Part shown: positions 32,463 to 40,719 of the stretch, piece by piece
How the letters are laid out: each line of letters opens with the position of its first letter
How positions within the stretch are numbered: the first letter of the stretch is position 1
Source: Stenotrophomonas sp. 24(2023)
GTDB taxonomy: Bacteria; Pseudomonadota; Gammaproteobacteria; Xanthomonadales; Xanthomonadaceae
Length of the DNA stretch: 64,000 bases
Assembly: GCF_030913365.1 (NCBI RefSeq)
Contig: NZ_CP133160.1
Location: 1,240,001 to 1,304,000 of the forward strand
Direction of reading: 5' to 3'
The notes under the pieces: generated by a model
Databases searched by the model: none
Told to the model about the DNA's origin: nothing
The model's input: only the letters and a program-made list of their open reading frames with translations
Position numbers and translations under genes: made by a program

Positions 32463-32990
32463 TCAGTTAGCGAGCGCGGTCTGCAGGCGGGCCAGCTTGC
32501 CCTTCAGCGAACCATCGATGACCACGTCGCCGGCATCGATCACGGCGCCGCCGATCAGCGAGGCATCGACCGCGGTGGTCACATCGACCTCGCGGTTGAA
32601 GCGCTTGCGCAGGGCCGCCTTGATCGCGTCCAGCTCACCGGCCGACAGCTCGCTGGCCGAGGTGACCGTGGCCTTCACCACATGCTCGGCTTCGGCGCGC
32701 AGGGCGTCGTACATGCCGACGATTTCCGGCAGCAGCGGCAGGCGGTGGGATTCGGCCAGCAGGCCGAGGAAGCGTGCGTAGGTGTCGCCGTGCGTTTCCG
32801 GCGCCAGCAGCGCGACGGCATCGTCACGGCCCAGCTCCGGGTTGGCGAGCAGGGCCGCCACGCGCGGGTCGGCGGCGACGTGGGCGGAGAACGCCAGGGC
32901 GTCCGACCACGGCGCGAACGCACCTTCGTCACGCGCGGTCGCAAACGCGGCGCGGGCGTACGGGCGGGCAAGCGTGAGGGCCTGGCTCAT
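32463..32990 (-). CDS. atpH: ATP synthase delta subunit
   Basis: The 175-residue subunit links the peripheral stalk to the top of F1. It starts MSQALTLARPYARAAF, the conserved N-terminus, and ends in the VDASLIGGAVIDAGDVVIDGSLKGKL signature region of OSCP/delta. Its start codon lies two bases from the atpF stop. Confidence 0.96.
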   Translation of the reverse strand: MSQALTLARPYARAAFATARDEGAFAPWSDALAFSAHVAADPRVAALLANPELGRDDAVALLAPETHGDTYARFLGLLAESHRLPLLPEIVGMYDALRAEAEHVVKATVTSASELSAGELDAIKAALRKRFNREVDVTTAVDASLIGGAVIDAGDVVIDGSLKGKLARLQTALAN

Positions 32991-32991
32991 C

Positions 32992-33462
32992 TCAGATCTC
33001 CGAGGCCAGCTCGTCGAGCAGCGCCTTGTGGGCGTTGGCGTCGATTTCGCGCTTGAGCAGCTTTTCGGCACCGGTCACGGCCAGCGCGGACACCTGCTTG
33101 CGCAGGTCTTCACGGGCACGGTTGGCGGCGGCGTCGATTTCAGCCTGGGCCAGTTCCTTCTGACGGGTGGCTTCGGCAATCGCTTCGCTGCGGGCAGCGT
33201 CCACGATCTGGTTGGCACGCGCGTGGGCCTGGTCGATGATCTCGTTGGCCTTGGTGCGGGCTTCCTTCAGCGCTTCGTTGACCTTTTCCTGCGCCTGGGC
33301 CAGATCTTTCTGGCTGCGGTCGGCAGCGGCGAGGCCTTCAGCGATCTTCTGCTGGCGCTCTTCGATCGCGTTCATCAGCGGCGGCCAGATCTTGGTCGCG
33401 ATGATCCAGATCAGACCAGCGAAGGCCAGCGCCTGCGCAAGAAGGGTGAAATTGATATTCAT
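32992..33462 (-). CDS. atpF: ATP synthase b subunit
   Basis: The 156-residue peripheral stalk protein has one N-terminal membrane helix ([20 protein letters not shown]) and then a long charged coiled coil rich in Ala, Glu and Lys. Length equals the E. coli subunit (156). The start MNINFTL is the family N-terminus; the upstream open frame is noncoding. Confidence 0.96.
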   Translation of the reverse strand: MNINFTLLAQALAFAGLIWIIATKIWPPLMNAIEERQQKIAEGLAAADRSQKDLAQAQEKVNEALKEARTKANEIIDQAHARANQIVDAARSEAIAEATRQKELAQAEIDAAANRAREDLRKQVSALAVTGAEKLLKREIDANAHKALLDELASEI

Positions 33463-33571
33463 GGTTAGCTCGATCGCTGGTTTCGGGGTGGACGCGCCGC
33501 CGAAGCGGCGCATCCGGCCTTCATCCGAAACCGGGTGCGCCAATGGCACCCGGTCGTCTCAAACCGCTGTA

Positions 33572-33901
<330 letters not shown>

Positions 33902-33949
33902 CTAAGGGTGATGAAACGGATGAAGGTTGAAACGCGTTGAAGCTAGAAC

Positions 33950-34750
33950 TCAGTGAGCGTCTTCCGACAGGCTCAGGTACACGATCGACAGCATCATGAA
34001 GATGAAGGCCTGCAGCGGGATCACCAGCAGGTGGAACAGCATCCAGCCAAGGCCGAACACGCCACCGGCAATGGCGCCGAAGAAACCGGCACCACCCAGC
34101 ACCCAGATCAGCAGGAACACGATTTCGCCGCCGAACATGTTGCCGAACAGTCGCATCGCCAGGGAGATCGGCTTGCTCAGCCACTCGACGATGTTGAGGA
34201 TCAGGTTGAACGGCATCATCCACTTGCCGAACGGCGCCGTCAGGAACTCCTTGATGAAGCCGCCGACGCCCTTGGACTTCAGCGCGAAGAAGAACATCAG
34301 GAAGAACACGCTGATCGCCATGCCCAGGGTGGCATTGACGTCGGCGGTCGGCACCGGCTTCCAGTAGTGGATGCCAGCCCATTCCAGCGGCTTGGCGATG
34401 AAATCGGCCGGGATCATCTTGATGAGGTTCATCAGGAGGATCCAGAAGAAGATGGTGATCGCGATCGGCGTGACCAGCTTGCTCTTGCCGTGGTAGGTGT
34501 CCTTGGCCTGGCGGTCGACGAACTCCAGGCAGATTTCCACGAAGGCCTGCCACTTGCCCGGCACGCCGGCCGTGGCCTTGCGGGTCCCCAGCCAGAAGGC
34601 CACCACGATCACCAGGCCCATCAGGACCGCAGTGACGAACGTATCGACGTGGATATGCCAGAACGCACCTTCACCATTGCCCACCGGAGCGGTCAGGTTG
34701 TGCAGGTGATGCTGGATATAGGTGGTAGGGGTTAGAGCCTCGCCCGCCAT
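33950..34750 (-). CDS. atpB: ATP synthase a subunit
   Basis: The 266-residue membrane subunit forms the proton half-channels. The essential arginine is in SLAMRLFGNMFGGE, and the helix ending IPLQAFIFMMLSIVYL is conserved. It lies 32 bases after atpI and 72 before atpE. Confidence 0.97.
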   Translation of the reverse strand: MAGEALTPTTYIQHHLHNLTAPVGNGEGAFWHIHVDTFVTAVLMGLVIVVAFWLGTRKATAGVPGKWQAFVEICLEFVDRQAKDTYHGKSKLVTPIAITIFFWILLMNLIKMIPADFIAKPLEWAGIHYWKPVPTADVNATLGMAISVFFLMFFFALKSKGVGGFIKEFLTAPFGKWMMPFNLILNIVEWLSKPISLAMRLFGNMFGGEIVFLLIWVLGGAGFFGAIAGGVFGLGWMLFHLLVIPLQAFIFMMLSIVYLSLSEDAH

Positions 34751-34782
34751 GTGTCCGGAACCTTAGTTAATTGAATTCTGTG

Positions 34783-35148
34783 TCAACGCCTGGCCATGGC
34801 CAGGACCTGGAACATCAAACCGACGGCGATACCGGCCAGCAGCGCCAATGCAGGCAGCTTGAAGACCACGAACCCCACCAGCAGGACGCCGAAAACCACC
34901 GCCCACTTCGCGACGATGGCGATGATCAGGCGTGCCATCGCCGACCCTGCCGCCACCGCGCCCCCACTCAGCGCCATCCGCGCCGCCACCCAGCCACCGG
35001 CCGAGACCGCTACGCCGGAGGCCAGCGCGCCCAGCGCGTACTTCGGCCCCATCAGCAGGAAGGCCAGGGCCAGGACAGCCACTGCGGCCAGCGGATAGAC
35101 CGCAGCGCGCAGCATCAGTCGCCGACCCGCATCAACGGAGTTCAGCAC
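34783..35148 (-). CDS. atpI: ATP synthase-associated protein I
   Basis: The 121-residue membrane protein has four hydrophobic segments and is the first gene of the operon; AtpI aids c-ring assembly or Mg2+ handling. The start is a GTG at 35148, 63 bases downstream of the predicted transcription start; an ATG twelve residues later (35115) is an alternative. Confidence 0.88.
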   Translation of the reverse strand: MLNSVDAGRRLMLRAAVYPLAAVAVLALAFLLMGPKYALGALASGVAVSAGGWVAARMALSGGAVAAGSAMARLIIAIVAKWAVVFGVLLVGFVVFKLPALALLAGIAVGLMFQVLAMARR

Positions 35149-35210
35149 AGGATGTCCCGCATGGTTCTTGTGGAAGGCGGAGGCCGCTACAGCTTGGGTG
35201 CCTCATCGAG

Positions 35211-35247
35211 CCGCCAAATTATAGCAATGGGACAATTTGCGAGACAA
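35211..35247 (-). promoter_or_regulatory. Sigma-70 promoter of the ATP synthase operon
   Basis: On the minus strand a perfect -10 TATAAT (35218-35223) lies 18 bases from the -35 TTGTCT (35242-35247), predicting a start near 35211. This is the only AT-rich patch upstream of atpI, and the fit is good for a strong housekeeping promoter. Confidence 0.8.
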
Positions 35248-35261
35248 CCGCCCCCTGTTCA

Positions 35262-35574
35262 TCCGCGCAGGCCGCAAGTTGCGGTATCGCCTCGTTTTTT
35301 AGGGACCACAAGGGGGACAATCGCGTCCGCGCCGTGTTGCAGCGCATCACGTTGAACTTTCGTCGCAGGCCCGAGTCACAGGAACAGGCCTGCCTGCTGC
35401 ACCCTCGTCGACGCTTCGCCCCGCAGGCCCGAAGGATGGCCCCGCCTGACCGCGGGGCCATCTTTCCCCGCGGCGACGGCGGCCCCGCCGCGCGCTGACG
35501 CAGGCACGACAGCGCTGAACGCTCGACATGCCCTGCACCATACGTTCACGAATGGTGGACGCGACGGCTTGGCA
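35262..35574. other. Intergenic stretch between the atp promoter and the outer-membrane protein gene
   Basis: No gene is supported. It contains a 10-bp stem (35437-35446 with 35453-35462) followed by CTTTCC, which resembles a plus-strand terminator although no gene ends there. A TTTTTT tract is present at about 35295. It also holds the promoter of the outer-membrane protein gene. Confidence 0.4.
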
Positions 35575-35602
35575 CAGTGGTTCTCACTTTTACGAACCAC
35601 TG
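35575..35602 (+). promoter_or_regulatory. Inverted repeat just upstream of the Shine-Dalgarno sequence
   Basis: Arms CAGTGGTTC (35575-35583) and GAACCACTG (35594-35602) are perfect complements with a ten-base loop, ending two bases before AAGGA. It could be an mRNA hairpin that affects translation or a repressor operator. Confidence 0.5.
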
Positions 35603-35616
35603 CAAGGACTCTGCCG

Positions 35617-36435
35617 ATGCGCTCCATGCCCACCCTGCTCGCCCTGTCGCTGCTCGCCGCCGGTGCGGGCGTCGCTTCCAGTGCCCATGCCGCCGAAGGG
35701 GATGACCGTTTCGCCCTGCGCCTGGGCGCGATGAACATCGATTCGGACAACACGCTGCGTGGCAGGACCACGGTGGCCGGGCAGGACATCGCCCTGGACC
35801 AGGATTTCAAGCTGGGCGGCAAGGAGTGGGAGCCGCGCATCGACGGCATGTTCCGCATCAGCAACCGCCAGCGCCTGCTGTTCAACTACTTCAAGTACGA
35901 CAAGGACCGCCGTGAGAGCCTGGACGAGGGGATTTCCTTCGGCGGCGAGACCGTGCCGGCCGGCAGCTTCGTCAAGGGCGAGCTGAAGTACCAGGTGGCC
36001 AGCCTGGTGTACGACTATTCGGTGATCGATACCGATGGCTTCGACCTGGGCCTGCAGATCGGTGGTGAGTACGCCAAGGTCAGCACCAAGGGCTATGCGG
36101 ACCTGGGTACGGTGTATGAGGGCCAGTTCCTCAACGAGAAGGCCGACGGCATCGCGCCGGTGGTCGGTGCCCGGTTGAGCTTCACGCCGTCGGAAAAGTG
36201 GCTGATCACCCTGCAGGGCCAGTACCTCAACACCCGCTGGGGCAGCTTCGATGACTACAAGGGCGACCTGAGCCGCGCCAACGCCATCGTCGATTACCGC
36301 CTCACGAAGAACTTCGGCGTGTTCGCCGGCTATGACTGGTTCAAGCTGGACGTGGACAAGAAGGGCAGCGACGGCACCATCGGCCTGAAGCAGGAGTTCA
36401 AGGGCCCGGTGGCCGGTATCAGCTTCGTGTTCTGA
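35617..36435 (+). CDS. Outer-membrane beta-barrel protein of unknown function
   Basis: The 272-residue product has a signal peptide (residues 1 to about 25, ending AHA) and then alternating amphipathic strands rich in aromatic residues. It ends in VAGISFVF, with the C-terminal Phe typical of proteins inserted by the Bam complex. Strands such as YQVASLVYDYSVI and WLITLQGQYLNT support about ten to twelve barrel strands. I do not recognise a specific porin family. A good AAGGA precedes the ATG, and a strong terminator follows. Confidence 0.8.
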   Translation: MRSMPTLLALSLLAAGAGVASSAHAAEGDDRFALRLGAMNIDSDNTLRGRTTVAGQDIALDQDFKLGGKEWEPRIDGMFRISNRQRLLFNYFKYDKDRRESLDEGISFGGETVPAGSFVKGELKYQVASLVYDYSVIDTDGFDLGLQIGGEYAKVSTKGYADLGTVYEGQFLNEKADGIAPVVGARLSFTPSEKWLITLQGQYLNTRWGSFDDYKGDLSRANAIVDYRLTKNFGVFAGYDWFKLDVDKKGSDGTIGLKQEFKGPVAGISFVF

Positions 36436-36468
36436 TCCCCCGCCCCTTCCACGGCACACCCTCTCCTG

Positions 36469-36504
36469 ACGCGGCCTCCGGAACATCGGGGCCGCGTTTT
36501 CTGT
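36469..36504 (+). terminator. Terminator of the outer-membrane protein gene
   Basis: Stem arms ACGCGGCC (36469-36476) and GGCCGCGT (36490-36497), followed by TTTTCTGTTT. Position and T tract fit intrinsic termination. Confidence 0.8.
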
Positions 36505-36540
36505 TTGCACGGTCAAGCAGAAGCGGGTTGGTCGAGCGCT

Positions 36541-36631
36541 GGGGGAGAGGGGCTTGCGTGCGAATGTCCCCCGGCGCCGGCCTACGGCCGTCACCTCCTC
36601 CTTGACTTCGCACGCAAGCCCCTCTTCCCCC
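36541..36631. repeat. Long hairpin element, copy 1
   Basis: A 24-base arm (36541-36564) pairs with 36607-36631 apart from one bulged base. The 42-base interior carries a small inner hairpin and, on the plus strand, ACCTCCTCCTT, complementary to a strong ribosome binding site. The reverse complement of the interior is about 85 percent identical to the interior of copy 2, whereas the outer arms are unrelated in sequence. Confidence 0.75.
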
Positions 36632-36657
36632 GCGTGTCAGGCATCCACGCGGCCTTT

Positions 36658-36694
36658 GTAGTGGCAGTGGCAGTGGCAGCGGCAGTGGCTCTAC
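36658..36694 (+). repeat. Hexanucleotide tandem repeat between the two hairpins
   Basis: Four to five copies of GTGGCA (one as GCGGCA) run from 36661 to about 36690, bounded by GTAG and CTAC. Such arrays can change copy number by slippage. Confidence 0.75.
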
Positions 36695-36708
36695 TTTCCG
36701 CAAGCCGA

Positions 36709-36814
36709 GCCGCTGCGCGGGTGGCGGGCGTTTCGACGAAGTAAAGGAGGAGGCGACCGCCACAGGCGGGCGACGGGGGACATTTGTCGAAATGCCCGCC
36801 ACCCGCTCAGCGGC
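36709..36814. repeat. Long hairpin element, copy 2 (inverted)
   Basis: Arms 36709-36737 and 36786-36814 are 29 bases each and pair at 27 positions. The 48-base interior shares AAGGAGGAGG, an inner hairpin and CGGGGGACA with copy 1 in the opposite orientation. Inner-stem differences between the copies are compensatory (GGCC/GGCC versus CGCC/GGCG), which indicates a conserved structure. Confidence 0.75.
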
Positions 36815-36860
36815 CCCACCGCTCGCAATGACCGCAGCCGAAGTCAGACACGCCGCCCAC

Positions 36861-36886
36861 AAAAAACCCGGCTTGCGCCGGGTTTT
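36861..36886 (-). terminator. Terminator of the aceF-lpdA operon
   Basis: A 10-bp perfect stem (36863-36872 and 36877-36886) whose minus-strand transcript ends in six T residues. It lies about 40 bases after the lpdA stop. Confidence 0.85.
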
Positions 36887-36906
36887 CTGCTCTGCCAGGC
36901 AATCCC

Positions 36907-36928
36907 GCCAGGCATGGCCTGGCGCTAC
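36907..36928 (-). repeat. GTAG palindrome overlapping the lpdA stop codon
   Basis: On the minus strand GTAGC is followed by arms GCCAGGC and GCCTGGC around CAT. The TAG within GTAG (36925-36927) is the lpdA stop codon, so the element abuts the coding region exactly. Confidence 0.8.
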
Positions 36929-38733
36929 CGCTTCTTCGGCATGTACAGATCGGTGATCGTGCCGTCGTAGATTTCCGAGGCCATCGCCACCGATTCGCTC
37001 AGCGTCGGGTGGGCGTGGATGGTGTGGCCGATGTCTTCGGCTTCGGCCCCCATCTCGATCGCCAGGCCGATCTCGGCCAGCAGGTCACCGGCATGCACAC
37101 CGACGATCGCACCACCGATGATGCGGTGGGTCTCTTCGTCGAAGATCAGCTTGGTGAAGCCCTCGGTACGGCCGATGCCGATCGCACGGCCGCTGGCGGC
37201 CCACGGGAACTTGGCCACGCCGACCTTCAGGCCCTTGGCCTTGGCTTCGGTCTCGGTGACGCCGACCCAGGCGATTTCCGGGTTGGTGTAGGCCACCGAC
37301 GGAATCACGCGGGCCACCCACTCCTTCTTGTGACCGGCCGCCACTTCGGCGGCCAGCTTGCCCTCGTGCGTGGCCTTGTGGGCCAGCATCGGGTTGCCGA
37401 CGATGTCACCGATGGCGAAGATGTGCGGCACGTTGGTGCGCATCTGGCGGTCCACCGGGATGAAGCCGCGGTCGGTGACCTGCACGCCCGCCTTCTCGGC
37501 GTCGATCTTCTTGCCGTTCGGCGAGCGGCCCACGGCCACCAGCACGCGGTCGAAGGTGCCCTGCGCCAGGGCGGGCGACTGGCCTTCCTCGGCGGCCTCG
37601 AAGGTCACGGTGATGCCCTTGGCATCGGCGGTCACGCCCGAGGCCTTGGTCTTCAGGTGGACGTCGATGCCCTGCTTCTTCAGGCGGTCGGCCAGCGGCT
37701 TGACCAGGTCCTTGTCGGCACCCGGCATCAGCTGGTCCATGAACTCGACCACGGTGACCTTGCTGCCCAGCGCGCCATACACGGTGGCCATTTCCAGGCC
37801 GATGATGCCGCCGCCGACGACCAGCAGCGAAGCCGGCACGTCGGCCAGCTCCAGCGCATCGGTGGAATCCATCACGCGCTTGTCGTCCCACGGGAAGTTC
37901 GGCAGCTTCACCGCCTGCGAACCGGCGGCGATGATGCACTTCTGGAAGCGCAGCAGCTGGGTGCTGCCGTCAGCGGCGGTGATTTCCAGCTCGTTGGCCG
38001 ACAGGAACTTGCCGACGCCCTGCACGCTGCGGACTTTGCGCTGCTTGGCCATGCCGGCCAGGCCCTTGGTCAGCTGGTTGACGACCTTTTCCTTGTACTG
38101 GCGCAGCTTGTCCAGGGTGATGGTCGGCTTGCCGAACTCGACGCCGAAATCACCGGCATGGGCCACTTCGTCGATCACGGCCGCGGCATGCAGCAGCGCC
38201 TTGGACGGAATGCAGCCCACGTTGAGGCAGACGCCGCCGAGGCTGGCGTAGCGCTCGACCAGCACCGTGTCCAGGCCGACGTCGGCGGCACGGAAGGCGG
38301 CGGTGTAGCCGCCCGGGCCCGAGCCCAGCACGACCATTTCGCATTCGATGTCGGCCGGCTTGCCGCTGGACAGCGCCGGCTTCGGTGCGACCGGCTCGGC
38401 CGGGGCGCGGTGCGACGGGGTCACCGGCGGCTTGCTGGCCGGGGCAGCCACTGCCGGGACCGGCGCGGCGGCCTTGGCCGGGGCTTCAGCGGCGCCTTCG
38501 GCATCCAGCAGCACGACCACGGCGCCTTCGGACAGCGTATCGCCGAGCTTGACCTTGATTTCCTTGACCACGCCGGCGGCCGAGGACGGCACTTCCAGGG
38601 TGGCCTTGTCCGATTCCAGGGTCACCAGGCCCTGGTCCTTCTTCACCGTGTCGCCGACGGCGACCAATACTTCGATCACCGGCACATCGCTGTAATCACC
38701 GATGTCGGGAACCTTGACTTCAATCGTGGCCAT
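36925..38733 (-). CDS. lpdA: Dihydrolipoyl dehydrogenase (E3) with N-terminal lipoyl domain
   Basis: The 602-residue flavoenzyme reoxidises dihydrolipoamide of the pyruvate dehydrogenase complex with NAD. An N-terminal lipoyl domain (about residues 1-80, lysine in ESDKATLEV) and a Pro/Ala linker precede the E3 core. The core has the FAD motif GSGPGGYTAAFRAAD, the redox-active disulphide GGVCLNVGCIPSK, the NAD motif GGGIIGLE and the catalytic HAHPTLSE. Lipoyl-E3 fusions are known in Neisseria and Xanthomonadaceae. It follows aceF by 107 bases. The start MATIEVKVPDIGDYS matches the lipoyl domains of E2. Confidence 0.95.
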   Translation of the reverse strand: MATIEVKVPDIGDYSDVPVIEVLVAVGDTVKKDQGLVTLESDKATLEVPSSAAGVVKEIKVKLGDTLSEGAVVVLLDAEGAAEAPAKAAAPVPAVAAPASKPPVTPSHRAPAEPVAPKPALSSGKPADIECEMVVLGSGPGGYTAAFRAADVGLDTVLVERYASLGGVCLNVGCIPSKALLHAAAVIDEVAHAGDFGVEFGKPTITLDKLRQYKEKVVNQLTKGLAGMAKQRKVRSVQGVGKFLSANELEITAADGSTQLLRFQKCIIAAGSQAVKLPNFPWDDKRVMDSTDALELADVPASLLVVGGGIIGLEMATVYGALGSKVTVVEFMDQLMPGADKDLVKPLADRLKKQGIDVHLKTKASGVTADAKGITVTFEAAEEGQSPALAQGTFDRVLVAVGRSPNGKKIDAEKAGVQVTDRGFIPVDRQMRTNVPHIFAIGDIVGNPMLAHKATHEGKLAAEVAAGHKKEWVARVIPSVAYTNPEIAWVGVTETEAKAKGLKVGVAKFPWAASGRAIGIGRTEGFTKLIFDEETHRIIGGAIVGVHAGDLLAEIGLAIEMGAEAEDIGHTIHAHPTLSESVAMASEIYDGTITDLYMPKKR

Positions 38734-38840
38734 GGTGGTTTTCCTCGTGCCCGGCCGGCACGGCCGGCGGGCTGTCACTGCATCTGTTCACGCGGCCGCG
38801 CCAGCAGGCAGCGGCCGCACGGTGGGGGCGAAGCGGTGCC

Positions 38841-40535
38841 TTACAGCAGCACGCGGCGCATGTCGGCCAGTACCTGCGACAGGTACGTGGTGAAGCGTGC
38901 GGCCAGGGCGCCATCGATGACGCGGTGGTCGTAGCTCAGCGACAGCGGCAGCATCAGCTTCGGCGCGAATTCCTTGCCGTTCCAGACCGGCTGGATGGCG
39001 GACTTGGAGACGCCGAGGATGGCCACTTCCGGTGCGTTGACGATCGGGGTGAACGCGGTGCCACCGATGCCGCCCAGCGAGCTGATCGAGAAGCAGCCGC
39101 CGCTCATGTCGGCCGGGCCCAGCTTGCCGTCACGCGCCTTCTTGGCCAGTTCGGTGGTTTCCTGCGCGATCTGCACCACGCCCTTCTTGTCCACGTCGCG
39201 GATGACCGGCACGACCAGGCCGTTCGGCGTGTCGGCGGCGAAGCCGATGTGGAAGTACTTCTTCAGGGTCAGGTTTTCACCGCTGGCATCGAGCGAGGCG
39301 TTGAACTCCGGGAACTTCTTCAGTGCCGCGGCGCTGGCCTTGATCAGGAAGGCGAGCATGGTCAGCTTGATGCCGGCCTTCTCGTTTTCCTTGTTCAGCG
39401 CCACGCGCAGGCCTTCCAGGTCGGTGATGTCGGCCTGCTCGAACTGGGTGACGTGCGGGATCATCGCCCAGTTGCGGGCGAGGTTGGCACCGGAAATCTT
39501 CTTGATGCGCGACAGCGGCTGGACTTCGGTCTCGCCGAACTTGCTGAAGTCGACCTTCGGCCACGGCAGCAGGTTCAGGCCACCACCGGCGGCAACAGTG
39601 CCACCGCCAGCCGCCGGCACGCCACCGCTGAGCGCGGCCTTGACGAACTTCTGCACGTCGCCCTTGGTGATGCGGCCGCCCTTTTCGGTGCCGCTGATCT
39701 GTAGCAGGTCCACGCCCAGTTCGCGGGCGAACACGCGCACGGCCGGGGTGGCGTACGGCACCTTGGCCGGCAGCACGCCATCGGCGTTGAACTGCACCGG
39801 CGGGCTGGACGGGGCGCCGGCAGACGGTGCCGCCGCAGCCGGCGCCGGGGCGCTGACCGGGGCCGGGGCCGGTGCGGCAGCCGGGGCAGCAGCCACTGCG
39901 GCCGGGGCCGGGGCAGCAGCCGGGGCAGCAGCGCCCTCGGCCTCGATGATGGCCACCACGGCACCCTGGGACAGGGTGTCGCCGACCTTGACCTTCAGTT
40001 CCTTGACCACGCCAGCGACCGAGGACGGTACTTCCATCGTGGCCTTGTCGCTTTCCAGCGTGACCAGGCCCTGGTCCTTCTTGACCGTATCGCCGACGGC
40101 AACCAGCACTTCGATGACCGGGATGTCGGTGTAATCACCGATGTCCGGCACCCGCGCTTCAACGGCACCGCCGCTGGCAGCCGGGGCGGCCGGCGCTGCA
40201 GCGGCCGGGGCCGGGGCGCTCTGGGTGGCGGCGGCCGGGGCAGCGGCCTTGGCCGGAGCCGGGGCGGCAGCGGCGGGCTTGGCCGCCTCGCCTTCAGCCA
40301 CTTCGATCAGGGCCACGACCTTGCCCTCGGAGAGGTTGTCGCCGACCTTGACCTTGATTTCCTTGACCACACCGGCGACCGAGGACGGCACTTCCATCGT
40401 GGCCTTGTCGCTTTCCAGCGTGACCAGGCCCTGGTCCTTCTTCACGGTATCGCCCACGGCGACCAGCACCTCGATTACCGGGATATCGCTGTAGTCACCG
40501 ATATCGGGGACAAGGGCTTCCTTGATTTCGGCCAT
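38841..40535 (-). CDS. aceF: Dihydrolipoamide acetyltransferase (E2) of pyruvate dehydrogenase
   Basis: The 564-residue core subunit transfers acetyl groups from E1 to CoA. It has two lipoyl domains (about 1-80 and 120-200, each with lysine in ESDKATMEV), Ala/Pro-rich swinging linkers, the peripheral subunit-binding domain (ATPAVRVFARELGVDL) and the catalytic domain ending with the active-site motif DHRVIDGA. The two lipoyl domains share a 53-base identical DNA block exactly 360 bases apart. The E1 gene aceE is not next to it, unlike in E. coli. Confidence 0.95.
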   Translation of the reverse strand: MAEIKEALVPDIGDYSDIPVIEVLVAVGDTVKKDQGLVTLESDKATMEVPSSVAGVVKEIKVKVGDNLSEGKVVALIEVAEGEAAKPAAAAPAPAKAAAPAAATQSAPAPAAAAPAAPAASGGAVEARVPDIGDYTDIPVIEVLVAVGDTVKKDQGLVTLESDKATMEVPSSVAGVVKELKVKVGDTLSQGAVVAIIEAEGAAAPAAAPAPAAVAAAPAAAPAPAPVSAPAPAAAAPSAGAPSSPPVQFNADGVLPAKVPYATPAVRVFARELGVDLLQISGTEKGGRITKGDVQKFVKAALSGGVPAAGGGTVAAGGGLNLLPWPKVDFSKFGETEVQPLSRIKKISGANLARNWAMIPHVTQFEQADITDLEGLRVALNKENEKAGIKLTMLAFLIKASAAALKKFPEFNASLDASGENLTLKKYFHIGFAADTPNGLVVPVIRDVDKKGVVQIAQETTELAKKARDGKLGPADMSGGCFSISSLGGIGGTAFTPIVNAPEVAILGVSKSAIQPVWNGKEFAPKLMLPLSLSYDHRVIDGALAARFTTYLSQVLADMRRVLL

Positions 40536-40719
40536 GGGGAGAACTCCGGCAATCTGGTGTAGGGGAAACGTCTATTGTGCGGCCAGCGCGGTCCAGCGCC
40601 AACCGTTACAGCTGTTTTCAGTCCGCACTGACCCGGGACACGCTGTTGCTGCAACGGGCCTGCCCCTGCTGGCACAATGCCCGGCGGCAACCAGTCGGTA
40701 GCGTATTGTCCTGTCGATG

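Noticed and set aside
35571..35584. TTGGCAC upstream of the outer-membrane protein gene as a sigma-54 element
   Set aside because: No GC dinucleotide occurs at the required ten-base distance from GG.
36419..36862. Open frame with a PLPLPLPLPL stretch on the minus strand
   Set aside because: The stretch is just the translation of the hexanucleotide array, and the frame runs through two long hairpins; there is no ribosome binding site.
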